NCBI GenBank assembly: GCA_035529935.1
Contig: DATKVT010000070.1
Location: forward strand, 1 to 48,837
From: Williamwhitmania sp.
GTDB taxonomy: Bacteria > Bacteroidota > Bacteroidia > Bacteroidales > Williamwhitmaniaceae
Direction: 5' to 3'
DNA: 48,837 nucleotides
Positions 1-9,512 of this stretch are shown here, one piece after another (the stretch's first letter is position 1; each line of letters opens with the position of its first letter). The notes beneath the pieces are model-generated. The model saw only the letters and a list, made by a program, of their open reading frames with translations. It was not told where the DNA came from and searched no databases. The position numbers were made by a program, and so were the translations under genes.

Positions 1-886
1 AATATGTTTCAAACTGAGTAGAATTAGCCTCACTCATCTTTAACATAGCCCGACCTGTTCCAAAGGGAACGCGCTCCGAAACCCTGGGCGATGGAATCAC
101 CCTTGTTGAAGTAATCTCATAAAATCCACCATGAGGAATAATCTTCTGCAGAAAGTAAAAATCCTCCCCTGCCTTACGTCGATTCATACCACCAAAACGA
201 ACATAGGCCGAAGCCCTACAGAGCATGCTGGAACCGACAGTATGGTAGGCGTAAGGAAATTGTATCATCCGTAGTGCCCAAACATAGTAGCGAAGGTGGA
301 GCTCATAGTTTGCAATCCCCTCATACAAGGCAGGCGCGTATGTATCGCCAGTAACGGGATGCTCATAGTAGATTGAAGCAGCCTGCAAATCAGGATATTT
401 TTTGCTGTAAAGAGCAATTTCTTTCAAATAATTATGGTCACATAGGGAGTCTGCATCGAAGCAATCGATTATCCCACTTAGTTTTCCTTGTTGATGAAAT
501 AAAAAGGCAGCTTGATCCATGCCAATTTTTCGAGCATACCCAACGCCAGCATCTCTCTGCTGCACATCAGCAAGTTCGATACCCTGAAACACTAACCAAT
601 TAGAGCCTAAATTCTGTTGTGTAGATGCTACCTCAGTTAAATTTTCAGCACACTGGCTTCGAATCTCATTAGATGAATCGACAGGATAGTTAACTACCAC
701 CAGCACCAAAACACCGCATCCCGGTTCGGAGCAAGTTGATAATGATTCCAGCGTCAAAGCCAAATGTGGCTCATTATAGCATGGAATTACAACAACAATG
801 CCCAAGTCTTCCTTGGGCATTGTTAAGTCTATTTTATGAAAATCGGCTTGCCTGCTAAAATAGCTAGTGGCCACTTTTTCCCACAT
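1..886 (-). CDS. Glycosyltransferase family 2, C-terminus cut by window edge
   Basis: My translation of the minus strand gives an uninterrupted frame from ATG at 886 to base 1, about 295 residues, with the C-terminus outside the window. After a 22-residue lead-in, the GT-A fold begins with a hydrophobic strand and IPCYNEP (about residues 34-40), the nucleotide-sugar entry motif of GT2 enzymes. A DADS motif near residue 144 fits the metal-binding DxD, and a GED motif further on fits the acceptor or base region. The family transfers a sugar from an activated donor to a polysaccharide or lipid; the substrate here cannot be read. The start at 886 lies six bases after the stop of the OmpH-like gene, so the two are probably co-transcribed. 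An internal ATG at 820 is an alternative start. A role in surface polysaccharide is inference. Confidence 0.85.
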   Translation of the reverse strand, partial: MWEKVATSYFSRQADFHKIDLTMPKEDLGIVVVIPCYNEPHLALTLESLSTCSEPGCGVLVLVVVNYPVDSSNEIRSQCAENLTEVASTQQNLGSNWLVFQGIELADVQQRDAGVGYARKIGMDQAAFLFHQQGKLSGIIDCFDADSLCDHNYLKEIALYSKKYPDLQAASIYYEHPVTGDTYAPALYEGIANYELHLRYYVWALRMIQFPYAYHTVGSSMLCRASAYVRFGGMNRRKAGEDFYFLQKIIPHGGFYEITSTRVIPSPRVSERVPFGTGRAMLKMSEANSTQFETY

Positions 887-892
887 GGGGTA

Positions 893-1513
893 TTACTTTG
901 CAGAATCCTTCTTGGTAGAAGCATACTTTTCGTTCAATCCCCTGAGCACATCGGCAGTAATATTAAGACCTGGATCAGCAAACAATACAGGGCCACCAAA
1001 ACTGCGGCTCACAACATAGCTGTAACCCTTATCTTTATTGTACTCTTTAAGATATTCCATAATGCTGTTTAGCGTTTTGTTATTCATCACCTGCTGCTCA
1101 TCGGCAATCTCGCCACGCAGCTGGTCCTGAAGTTGGTAAATGCCTTGCTGCTTCTGCTGAAGTGCCTGCTGCATTTCTTCGGCCTGAGAGCGGGTTACAA
1201 GTCCCTTCTGCACTTTATCCTGAAAGTCAGCTGCCTCCTTTTGAAAAGCCTGAGCCTTAGCATTAAATTGGGCTTCCTTTTCGCGTCCCTTTTTCTCAAG
1301 ATCAGCGCGCAAATCAATATACATGTCGTATTTGCTGATTAAGCTATCAACGTCAACAAAAACAACTGCACCAGCTTTGGGCGAAAAATTCCCAGTGGTA
1401 TCTTTTGAACTTGTACTAGCAGACGTGCTAGCTTTTGGAGTAAAATGAAGTATGAACAGAACAACGACTGCAGCTGCAAGAACGATGTTACTAATCAGAG
1501 AAAAATTTTTCAT
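893..1513 (-). CDS. OmpH/Skp-like periplasmic protein with N-terminal membrane anchor
   Basis: This 206-residue protein has a hydrophobic segment at about residues 7-25, a Ser/Thr-rich linker, a short strand (VVFVDVDSLISKYDMY), then a long charged and Gln-rich coiled coil (about residues 70-155) and a C-terminal mixed region. That is the architecture of OmpH/Skp chaperones, which hold unfolded outer-membrane proteins in the periplasm. No clear signal-peptidase site follows the hydrophobic stretch, so it may stay anchored in the inner membrane. It is a third OmpH-type paralogue: the other two sit beside bamA near the far end of the window. A glycosyltransferase follows after six bases. Family call is firm; its specific client is unknown. 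Confidence 0.82.
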   Translation of the reverse strand: MKNFSLISNIVLAAAVVVLFILHFTPKASTSASTSSKDTTGNFSPKAGAVVFVDVDSLISKYDMYIDLRADLEKKGREKEAQFNAKAQAFQKEAADFQDKVQKGLVTRSQAEEMQQALQQKQQGIYQLQDQLRGEIADEQQVMNNKTLNSIMEYLKEYNKDKGYSYVVSRSFGGPVLFADPGLNITADVLRGLNEKYASTKKDSAK

Positions 1514-1602
1514 GCCAGGCTTATATTAGTAAATTGTAAGATGCAAAAATAACCGATTAAGGTTGAATGCCAAATTTGGATTGATTTTTTTAAACAACTT
1601 GT

Positions 1603-2643
1603 TTAAAACTCGGGGCATGGAACAGCTGCCCACTTCTTTTTAGCCACTATGTCAAACTCGTAAACGAAAGATATCTCATGGGCTCCCCCAGTCTGAGGCC
1701 CTAACTTTGAGATTGTTGCATCGTAGCTATAGCCAACCTGAAGGCCGTTCATTTTGTAACCCACCAGAAAGATGAATGCATCGCTTCCTGGATACTCTTT
1801 GAATAAGGGAATACCACGATACCAAACACCAACAAGCAGTGGTATTCTATACCAGTAAAGGCCTAAATCGAGCTGCTTAAAAGCATCCTGTTGCTTGTAG
1901 TTAAAGGCAAAAGAGACACTCTCCTCAACCAACTTTCTGCTTTGCCCCCGCAGCACTAATCGGATACCTGAATATAGCGAGATCTTTAAGGGAACTCTAT
2001 CGGAGTTATCGGTAAAAGCCCTATTTGGCTTCAGCAGGTGATCCACGGTTGCTCCACCCCAAAAAACCCCATTGTAGGCAATTACTGAGGATGAGGCATC
2101 AACATCCTGGGTCATTGCCTTACCCGGAAAGGGATTCACCGACGAAGGTGTGGTAGGGTTAGAGGCGAGCTGATCTCCAAAGATTAGCTTTGAATAGTCG
2201 AGCGATCGCTGGAAGTAGTAGAACGCAATTCCGGGTCGTACATTCCACGAATGCGAAATCTTAATATTATAGGAATATGCCACACCAACATTGGTCAAAC
2301 TCAACTTGGACGAGCCAGCCACATCCCGCAAAATGAAGAAGCCCGCGCCTGAGTTGAAATCTGCAAAATTATGATCGTAAGCAGCACCGTATGTAACAAA
2401 AGTGCCAGGTATAGAAGGCCATTGGTCGCGGTAGTTTAAGCTTACACGACTTCCTTTTATCGCACCAGCAAAGGAGGGAGCCATAAACATCGGGCTCGAA
2501 TAAAACTGTGAGAAAGATGGATCCTGTGCATAAATGCTTCCACCCCTATAAAAAGGCGATATCAAAAGAAATACCAGCGCGTAACGGGCAAATCTTGTGT
2601 TTTTATATACCCAGGAGAAAAACTTCAGCATTATACAAAACAT
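1603..2643 (-). CDS. PorP/SprF family type IX secretion membrane protein
   Basis: From ATG 2643 the product is 346 residues. A signal peptide ends near the Ala-Gln after GGSIYAQ, and the mature protein opens with DPSFSQFYSSP and a following PSFAGA, the signature N-terminus of PorP/SprF proteins. The rest is alternating aromatic and polar strands typical of an outer-membrane beta barrel. SprF-type proteins are known to be needed for secretion or surface attachment of gliding-type cargo with type B C-terminal domains. The gene starts 38 bases after the stop of the giant PKD adhesin, which ends in exactly such a domain, so the pair is very likely one operon and a cargo-partner unit. An in-frame ATG at 2631 and a TTG at 2646 are alternative starts. 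Confidence 0.9.
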   Translation of the reverse strand: MFCIMLKFFSWVYKNTRFARYALVFLLISPFYRGGSIYAQDPSFSQFYSSPMFMAPSFAGAIKGSRVSLNYRDQWPSIPGTFVTYGAAYDHNFADFNSGAGFFILRDVAGSSKLSLTNVGVAYSYNIKISHSWNVRPGIAFYYFQRSLDYSKLIFGDQLASNPTTPSSVNPFPGKAMTQDVDASSSVIAYNGVFWGGATVDHLLKPNRAFTDNSDRVPLKISLYSGIRLVLRGQSRKLVEESVSFAFNYKQQDAFKQLDLGLYWYRIPLLVGVWYRGIPLFKEYPGSDAFIFLVGYKMNGLQVGYSYDATISKLGPQTGGAHEISFVYEFDIVAKKKWAAVPCPEF

Positions 2644-2681
2644 CAAATCGTAACGCTAAATTAAATTTTTATTGGGATAAT

Positions 2682-5600
2682 CTACCTTATCAATGTAATA
2701 TCACCCATTTTTGAAAAGTGCTGTCCATTGGTAAACGTTCCCTCGGCCTTCCAAACGTAAACATCAGGTTCACACAACTTGCCTTGGTAATAGCCATCCC
2801 ATCCAATTTTAACATCATGACTTTCAAATATTTGCTCTCCCCATCGATTATATATTCGCAACACATATTGGCTTACACCTTCCCAAACAGGATGAAATAC
2901 CTGATTTTGATAATCAACATCGTCGTATACACCGCCATTAGATCCAAGTGGGCTTGGGGTAAAGGCATTGGGGTATGCAAGCTTACCTTGCCCAATTACC
3001 CTAACTGCCGCCACAATCGTGGTATCGTCCTCGCAATTGCCATCCTGAGGGTCTGTCCATACACTTAGTTTAACATTATATACCCCTAGTGCTGAATACC
3101 GGAAGACTGGATCTTTCTCACTGCTCGTACCGCTACCATCCCCAAATTCCCAGTAGTAGCGACTAGCGTTTTCGGAGGTGTTGAAGAAATGTGCATCTGC
3201 ATCAGGCAACAAAAGAATCTGCGGATTAATTTCAAAATTTGCCACAGCATTCTGAAATACATGGAAGGTCTTATAACGATAAGCAACCCCTCCATCACCA
3301 TATACTGTTAACTTAACGTTGTAGTATCCTGGATTATAAAATGTATGAATAGGCTCCCATTCGGTTGAAGTGCCCCCATCGCCAAAATCCCACCTTAAAG
3401 TATCACCATACGTTGAATTGTTGTAAAAGTGAACAACAAGCGGAGAGCATGTGGCCGAAGTATCAGATGTGTAGATTGCTACAGGAGAAGCAGGAAGCAA
3501 GTAAACATACCGGTGGGTGGAATCGTAGCAGTTGTTGTTCCACGACTCAAGAACCACTTCATATCTAAAACCATCAGCTTTGGGACCCCAATGAGAATAG
3601 GTATAGGAGTTAAAATCCTTACCATACCTTGTTTGTCCATCACCCATGCTCCATCGGTAGTTCCAAGTATCAGCCACCGGCTTGGTTTGGTTATCGATGC
3701 CAAATGTTGCATCAGGGAAAATCTTCAGTGGGGGATTTGGCTGGAAGGCTGCAACGGGCGCTGCATAAATCATCATGTTATGCGAAACGGTATCGGAGCA
3801 CTCATACTGGCTGGCAGCGGTTAACTTCACGTTGAATACTTTATCTTGCTCAGTGTTGTTGATAAACAGGTGTGACGGATTTTCAAGACCGGTGCCTTGT
3901 CCATCGTCAAAGTTCCAAGAGTAGTTGTAGGTATTCACGCTAGTATTTACCAAGTTTACCGTGTATGGATTACAATGGGCACTTACAGGATCGAAGTTAA
4001 ATGCCGCCGTTACCATGGGGTAGGTATATACCATTTGGGATGTACTATCCTTGCATCCATATTGAGTTGTAGTCCTTAATTTTAGGAGATAGGACGCAAC
4101 ATTGGCTGTTGTATTTTGGTAAGGATGAATCATATTCGAGGCTGAAGTAGTCAACGAATCGGTTCCATCACCAAAATCGTAGTAGTAGCTAAGGTTCGTT
4201 CCCAACGAAACATTCTGCAATTCGAAGTTAAATGGAGCGCAAGCAATGCTCGGGCTTACGAATTTATAGGAAGCAAACGGCTTCGGATAAACTGTAATAA
4301 CCTTATGCACTGAATCCACACAGTAATTTTCGGAAGTTGCAATCAAGCTAACATCATAAGTTTTGTTGGCATTAAAGTCGGTGTTAAAGTAGGTTGTAGA
4401 CGGATTCTTGTCGATGGAAGAGATCTGATTTCCAAAATTCCAGTGATAAGTTGCTGTTCCGTTGATTGATTGGGTGGTATTGGTAAACGTCACCGGGAAA
4501 GGCTGACAACCCGCCGCATTCATAGAAAAATCAGGATATACCCGTGGATAAATCGTCACAATTTTCTGGGCAGTAGCAGAGCAGGTGTGTGAATTTTTGT
4601 AGTAAGTAATCAACTTTAAAGTATCTACAAGAAGAACAGGGGGCGAATTTGTTGGGTTTATCAAATTCAAGGCCGAAGGGCTTGCGGCAGTTGAAAACGG
4701 TGCCAATGAATTTATCCCCCACTGATAATCGTAGGCAGGGGAAATGGTAAGGTTGTTCAAATTCATAAGAAGAGGAGAGCAACCCGCCGTATTATCAGCA
4801 GCAAAATCAGCCTCAACTTTTGGATACACGGTAATCACCGTATCACTCAAACTTTCGCAGCCCAACTCATTGTTTGTTTTTAGTGTAACGGTATATGTGC
4901 GTTCTGCAGTCCTATCGGCATGTTCAAATACCACGGTTGGGTTTAGCACGTTTGAGGAGGCACTATTTCCGAAATCCCATACATAGGTGGCAATGCCGGT
5001 ACTCTGGTTTGTAAAGTTTACTGTAAGCGGATTGCAGCCAGCCACTTTATCTGGAATAAACTTTGAGATTACCTTTGGATAAACTCTTACCGGACGAACA
5101 AGCGTATCGTGGCAAGCACCTCCACCATTAGTCACAATGAGAGAGAGCGGGTAGGTAACCAAATTATTTGGGTCGGGGTTGTCATATTGATGTTGAAAGG
5201 CAACTGAGCTGCTTCCATTGGCAGTGCCATCGCCGAAAATCCACAAGTAGCTACTAGCACCAATGGCTGTGGGGGTAATTGGCAAGAAGAATGGCGTGCA
5301 CCTTGATGCGGAATCGATGACGAAGCTGGCATCCAAGCGTGGATGAACAGTGATATTGGTTTTGAGCGTATCTACGCATCCATAAATTGTGCTTGTTGCC
5401 AACCACATGTGGTATGTAGTATCGTTAACCGCGCTGCTATTAACAAATTCATGTGAGGGATTCAACAAGTTCGAGGTTCCCCCATCACCAAACCACCAGC
5501 TATTGTAGTCTGGCTTAGTTGCCGAGCCCGTCAAAATGGAGGTATTTGAGAATGTTAGCGGGAACGGATTACACCCAGTTTGATTTATGGGGGTATAGGC

Positions 5601-8600
5601 CGCAGTCACCTCAGGATACACCTGAACAAACCTAACCATTTGATCGGGACAACCATGAGCATTCTGAACATTTAGCGTTAAAGGTTGATTTTGAACGACT
5701 CCTGTTTGGTTAATGTAGGTATGTCTAAAATTGCTTGTAACGGTATTGGTTGTTGAGTCAATACTTCCATTACCATCCCAATCCCATCGATAGGCAGAAT
5801 TTCCACCCCAAAGCACGTTGTTGATATCCACGCCCAGCGGGGAACATCCAGCAAAAGAGTTGTTTATGGCAAAGTTGGCATCCACCTTGGAATAAACTGT
5901 TACAGTTTTAGTTGTTGTATCTGAACAACCATATATGGAACGTCCAATCAGCTGAACATTATAGGTAACGTCTCCTGTTGTGCTATTCTCAAATTCATGT
6001 ATCGGATTCTGCATCACCGAGCTACCACCATCCCCGAACGTCCAATCGAAAAGAGTGGCGGTTGAGGTACCTGTATAGCCAAATGTAGTCAATACGGGAT
6101 TACACCCAACAGATTGATCTAAGGTATAATCGGTATGCACCTCTGGATAAACAGTTATCAATCGGGAGGTGTTGCTAGTACAGCCTCCTTCGTTTGTAAC
6201 GGTGAGGTCCAAGGTTCTCGTCAATGGCACATTACCTACATTGGTGTAGGTATGCGAGTGATCGGAACTAGTGGCACTAATTGGGGAACCATCGCCATAA
6301 TCCCAATGGTAGCTGACTATTCCACCCTGTGAATTATTATCAATAAGAATCTTAAATGGGGAGCAGTATTTAGGCGTGTCGACTGAAAAGTCGGCCTTTA
6401 CCAGAGAATAAATGGTCAATGGCAGAGTTTTTGTGTCAGTGCAACCATGTATTGAGGTTACCACTAGTCCAACTATTGGATTGATAGAAGCATTTGTAAG
6501 GTTGGTATATGTGTGCGAGGGATTATTTAAACTCGACGTTCCACCATCACCAAAGGTCCATGCATAGGTGTTGATTGGTCCGGTTGATGTTCCAGAGCCA
6601 AATGCTACAGGTGCCGGCTGACAGAAAGCTGTGGCCGCCGGAACTGTAGTAATTCCGGCATGTACCTCGGGGTAAACAGTTACTGGCTTTGTCATGCTAC
6701 TGCTGCACCCGAATGAGTTTGTAATCGTTAACGTTAGGTTATTTATGATGTCGGTTGCCGTAGCGTTGGTATTGTTGTAAGTTAGAGTATAATTTCCTGG
6801 AGTTGCAGGATTGGCAGGCTGTGGGCCACTACCAAAGTTTGTCAACGTCCAGCTGGCAATTCCACCAGCAGCCTTATTGGTAAAGGCAACATTGAGTGGT
6901 GAGCAACCAGCCGCCTTGTCAATATCAAAATCGGCATTAATGTAGGCAGCTACGGTTATGGCTTGTGATGCGGTATCCTTACAGCCATAAGGGCTGGTAG
7001 CAATTAACTGCATAGAGTAGATGGCATCCGTGGAAAGGCTATTGTTGTATATGTGGCTAACACCAGTGGTATTAGCCATAGTTTGGGTAAAACCATCGCC
7101 ATAGTCCCACAGGTAGCTGTCAGCGGTATTGGTGGTAGAGTTGTTGGTGAACCCTACCGTTAGTGGATTACAGCCTGAAATCGTAGTAGGTGTAAAGGCT
7201 GCGTTCATACTGGGGTAAACGGTAATATCCTTATAGTAAAGTTCCGAACAAAAGTCGGCATTCTTCACCAACAGTTGCACATGGTAGGTTATGGGAATGC
7301 TATATGGGTTATTGAACACATGGGAAGTAATTCCACTACCGGGGGGAGGAAAAATGGTTAGTGTTAAAGGATCAGTATCGTAATTTACCAATGCTGTTGA
7401 ATCGCCAAAATCGTACTGCCAATAGGTTACTCCACTGGAGTGGTCGGTAAAGTTTACCGTCAGCGGAGCACATCCTGTAACCTTATCCGTGGAAAAATTA
7501 GCAACAATGGGTGTAGACACGGCAACGGTTATCAGTGCAGAATCCTTCATATCGCAGGCACCCTCCACAACCACCTTATATTGAGTGGTAACAGTTGGAT
7601 TGGCAAAGGGATTAAAAATGGTATCGTTGCTTAGGCTGGTCCCTGGAGTCCAAGTAAAGTTGGTTCCGCCCGTTGCATAAAGTTGCACTGGAGTGCCAAA
7701 ACAGGTTTTAAGAACCGAGGAGGAACCTGTACCGGCAACTACTGCATTTACCTTAAGTTCATTAAAGTCGGAAAAGTAGCCATACATACAACCTGAGGAT
7801 GCATTGCCATTCACAAACGCCATGTGGAACAAATCTCCCGTATTTTGAATAAGGTGTTGCCCTACTGATATCTGAGCGGTGGTAAAGGGTCCAAAGCGGG
7901 CAGCCTTCCACTTGGTTCCTGGAGGGCCAGGAGCTGGTTGGAACATTGCAGGTGGGAACAGAGCGTTAGCAGGAGCACCATCAAATAAAAAGTTGGCTTC
8001 TGCGCCCTGCCTTACCATTAAGTTAATGTAAAATGTTTGTGTGTTCGATCGGGTAAAAGCTACCTGAGTGCTACCAGTACATACATTTATGGGAGGAAGT
8101 ATGGCACCACCTTGCTCGCAACCAAATCCACCAATGTGGAATACATATACCGGATGGTTAACGTCGGTCATAATTCGCATAGTACTTGCCGCGACAGGGA
8201 ACGGCACATAGAGCTGCTGCCCTGCATTTAAGTTAAAGGGAATTGTTGTTGCACCGTAGTACACATTTCCCGATGTTCCATTCACTGTTGCTGTAATATA
8301 AATATGGTCCTGAATATTCAGCTGTGTTCGGATAGCAATGTAATCCCAACCTATTACGGTTGTAGGGATAAGCTGATCGCCCACCACATCGTAGCAACTG
8401 CCTGAAGTGTGGTCGATGGAGTCATCTTTCAGGGTAATGGCAATGGGTTTGTTGGATGTTACATGAGTTCCGCCAAGGTGAGCAGCCGCTGTACGCGCTT
8501 GGCCTGCAGGAAAAACAGAAAATGTTTGTCCCTTGTTTAGAACAATGCTATATGGCGTGCCAGCAGGAATTACAGTCCACAATGCACCATAGGCTGCATC

Positions 8601-9278
8601 CTTGGTTGGCGTTATGGTTACAACGGTATTATCCTCGGTGGCCACAATATCGATGGCAGAATAGGGGTATGGTGGACCAACAGCATGGTTGGCGGTTTGG
8701 TTCTGGAAAGGAGTATAAAAATCTTTCCCAAGAGCATTCGTTCCCTTCAGCGCCCATATATCTGAGTTGTTGAGGTTGCCGTCCTCATAGTAGGCCGTAA
8801 TTACATTGGTAGAGGTAATGTGCAAACCCACATTGTTTACTCCAGTGGGTTTGCCGTAGCTACTGTTGTAGTTGCACTTATTCTCCAGCTGATTTGCCTC
8901 ACCCAGCTCTCCTGCAACGGCAGGGACCTTGCGAATAAACGGTGCCATATCTACACTATAAGAGGAGTTGGCTGGGATGTTAACCACTATATCGTGAAAG
9001 CCGGTTGGGTTAAGCACTGCATTGTATTGATTTGCGGGCATGCTAATGGTAACAGTGGCGGGGAAGGCCATGGTGGAGAGCCGCAAGTTGGCAGGAACAC
9101 CGCCGGGAGGATTGTGTGCCCATGTAATCTCTGGAACAACAAACCAGAACTCCGTGTCGGTTTGCGCGGTAAGCTGTCCAGATCCAATCATCAGAAATAC
9201 AAAAAGAAAAGAGGAAAACCATTTCACCAATCGTCCTCTATATCTCTCTGTTAATTTTGACAAGCGTAGATTTTCCAT
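2682..9278 (-). CDS. Giant PKD-repeat surface adhesin with type B T9SS sorting domain
   Basis: The product is about 2198 residues from ATG 9278 (a GTG two codons earlier is less likely). A signal peptide ends near GQLTAQ (about residue 40). Residues about 42-520, starting TEFWFVVPEITW, resemble the IgGFc-binding N-terminal domain of bacterial surface proteins. A short Ig-like unit follows, then about 17 PKD-type repeats of roughly 90 residues (about 591-2090), recognised by WxFGDG or variants and VYP at the unit ends. Residues about 2097-2198 (start AYPNAFTP, later YNRWGEQIFES) form the gliding-motility-associated, type B C-terminal domain that directs export by the type IX system. It is most likely an extended cell-surface adhesin or gliding-related filament. 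The PorP/SprF gene follows directly; a giant type A protein is divergent. The ligand is unknown. Confidence 0.9.
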   Translation of the reverse strand: MENLRLSKLTERYRGRLVKWFSSFLFVFLMIGSGQLTAQTDTEFWFVVPEITWAHNPPGGVPANLRLSTMAFPATVTISMPANQYNAVLNPTGFHDIVVNIPANSSYSVDMAPFIRKVPAVAGELGEANQLENKCNYNSSYGKPTGVNNVGLHITSTNVITAYYEDGNLNNSDIWALKGTNALGKDFYTPFQNQTANHAVGPPYPYSAIDIVATEDNTVVTITPTKDAAYGALWTVIPAGTPYSIVLNKGQTFSVFPAGQARTAAAHLGGTHVTSNKPIAITLKDDSIDHTSGSCYDVVGDQLIPTTVIGWDYIAIRTQLNIQDHIYITATVNGTSGNVYYGATTIPFNLNAGQQLYVPFPVAASTMRIMTDVNHPVYVFHIGGFGCEQGGAILPPINVCTGSTQVAFTRSNTQTFYINLMVRQGAEANFLFDGAPANALFPPAMFQPAPGPPGTKWKAARFGPFTTAQISVGQHLIQNTGDLFHMAFVNGNASSGCMYGYFSDFNELKVNAVVAGTGSSSVLKTCFGTPVQLYATGGTNFTWTPGTSLSNDTIFNPFANPTVTTQYKVVVEGACDMKDSALITVAVSTPIVANFSTDKVTGCAPLTVNFTDHSSGVTYWQYDFGDSTALVNYDTDPLTLTIFPPPGSGITSHVFNNPYSIPITYHVQLLVKNADFCSELYYKDITVYPSMNAAFTPTTISGCNPLTVGFTNNSTTNTADSYLWDYGDGFTQTMANTTGVSHIYNNSLSTDAIYSMQLIATSPYGCKDTASQAITVAAYINADFDIDKAAGCSPLNVAFTNKAAGGIASWTLTNFGSGPQPANPATPGNYTLTYNNTNATATDIINNLTLTITNSFGCSSSMTKPVTVYPEVHAGITTVPAATAFCQPAPVAFGSGTSTGPINTYAWTFGDGGTSSLNNPSHTYTNLTNASINPIVGLVVTSIHGCTDTKTLPLTIYSLVKADFSVDTPKYCSPFKILIDNNSQGGIVSYHWDYGDGSPISATSSDHSHTYTNVGNVPLTRTLDLTVTNEGGCTSNTSRLITVYPEVHTDYTLDQSVGCNPVLTTFGYTGTSTATLFDWTFGDGGSSVMQNPIHEFENSTTGDVTYNVQLIGRSIYGCSDTTTKTVTVYSKVDANFAINNSFAGCSPLGVDINNVLWGGNSAYRWDWDGNGSIDSTTNTVTSNFRHTYINQTGVVQNQPLTLNVQNAHGCPDQMVRFVQVYPEVTAAYTPINQTGCNPFPLTFSNTSILTGSATKPDYNSWWFGDGGTSNLLNPSHEFVNSSAVNDTTYHMWLATSTIYGCVDTLKTNITVHPRLDASFVIDSASRCTPFFLPITPTAIGASSYLWIFGDGTANGSSSVAFQHQYDNPDPNNLVTYPLSLIVTNGGGACHDTLVRPVRVYPKVISKFIPDKVAGCNPLTVNFTNQSTGIATYVWDFGNSASSNVLNPTVVFEHADRTAERTYTVTLKTNNELGCESLSDTVITVYPKVEADFAADNTAGCSPLLMNLNNLTISPAYDYQWGINSLAPFSTAASPSALNLINPTNSPPVLLVDTLKLITYYKNSHTCSATAQKIVTIYPRVYPDFSMNAAGCQPFPVTFTNTTQSINGTATYHWNFGNQISSIDKNPSTTYFNTDFNANKTYDVSLIATSENYCVDSVHKVITVYPKPFASYKFVSPSIACAPFNFELQNVSLGTNLSYYYDFGDGTDSLTTSASNMIHPYQNTTANVASYLLKLRTTTQYGCKDSTSQMVYTYPMVTAAFNFDPVSAHCNPYTVNLVNTSVNTYNYSWNFDDGQGTGLENPSHLFINNTEQDKVFNVKLTAASQYECSDTVSHNMMIYAAPVAAFQPNPPLKIFPDATFGIDNQTKPVADTWNYRWSMGDGQTRYGKDFNSYTYSHWGPKADGFRYEVVLESWNNNCYDSTHRYVYLLPASPVAIYTSDTSATCSPLVVHFYNNSTYGDTLRWDFGDGGTSTEWEPIHTFYNPGYYNVKLTVYGDGGVAYRYKTFHVFQNAVANFEINPQILLLPDADAHFFNTSENASRYYWEFGDGSGTSSEKDPVFRYSALGVYNVKLSVWTDPQDGNCEDDTTIVAAVRVIGQGKLAYPNAFTPSPLGSNGGVYDDVDYQNQVFHPVWEGVSQYVLRIYNRWGEQIFESHDVKIGWDGYYQGKLCEPDVYVWKAEGTFTNGQHFSKMGDITLIR

Positions 9279-9512
9279 CTTCACGGCATAGGTTTCGTTA
9301 TTGCTATAATATACGTTAAATTGGGGAAAAGTTCAGAAAACATATCAGAAAAACGAAACTATTTTTTTGACCAATCACTATTTTTACAAGGTTAAATAAA
9401 AACAAATGTAAACAAATTCCGTAGAGAACATAGGCATATTTATCCAAACCGAAATGCCATTCGCCAAAAAATCGTATTTTTAGTATTCCAAATCAACGAA
9501 AACAGACCACCT

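Noticed and set aside
836..1072. Plus-strand open frame opposite the OmpH-like gene
   Set aside because: It is antisense to a well-supported gene and has no recognisable domain.
1589..1607. TTTAAACA and TGTTTAAA stem-loop at the PorP/SprF stop codon
   Set aside because: On the coding strand it is followed by A rather than T, so it does not look like a terminator for the PorP/SprF gene.
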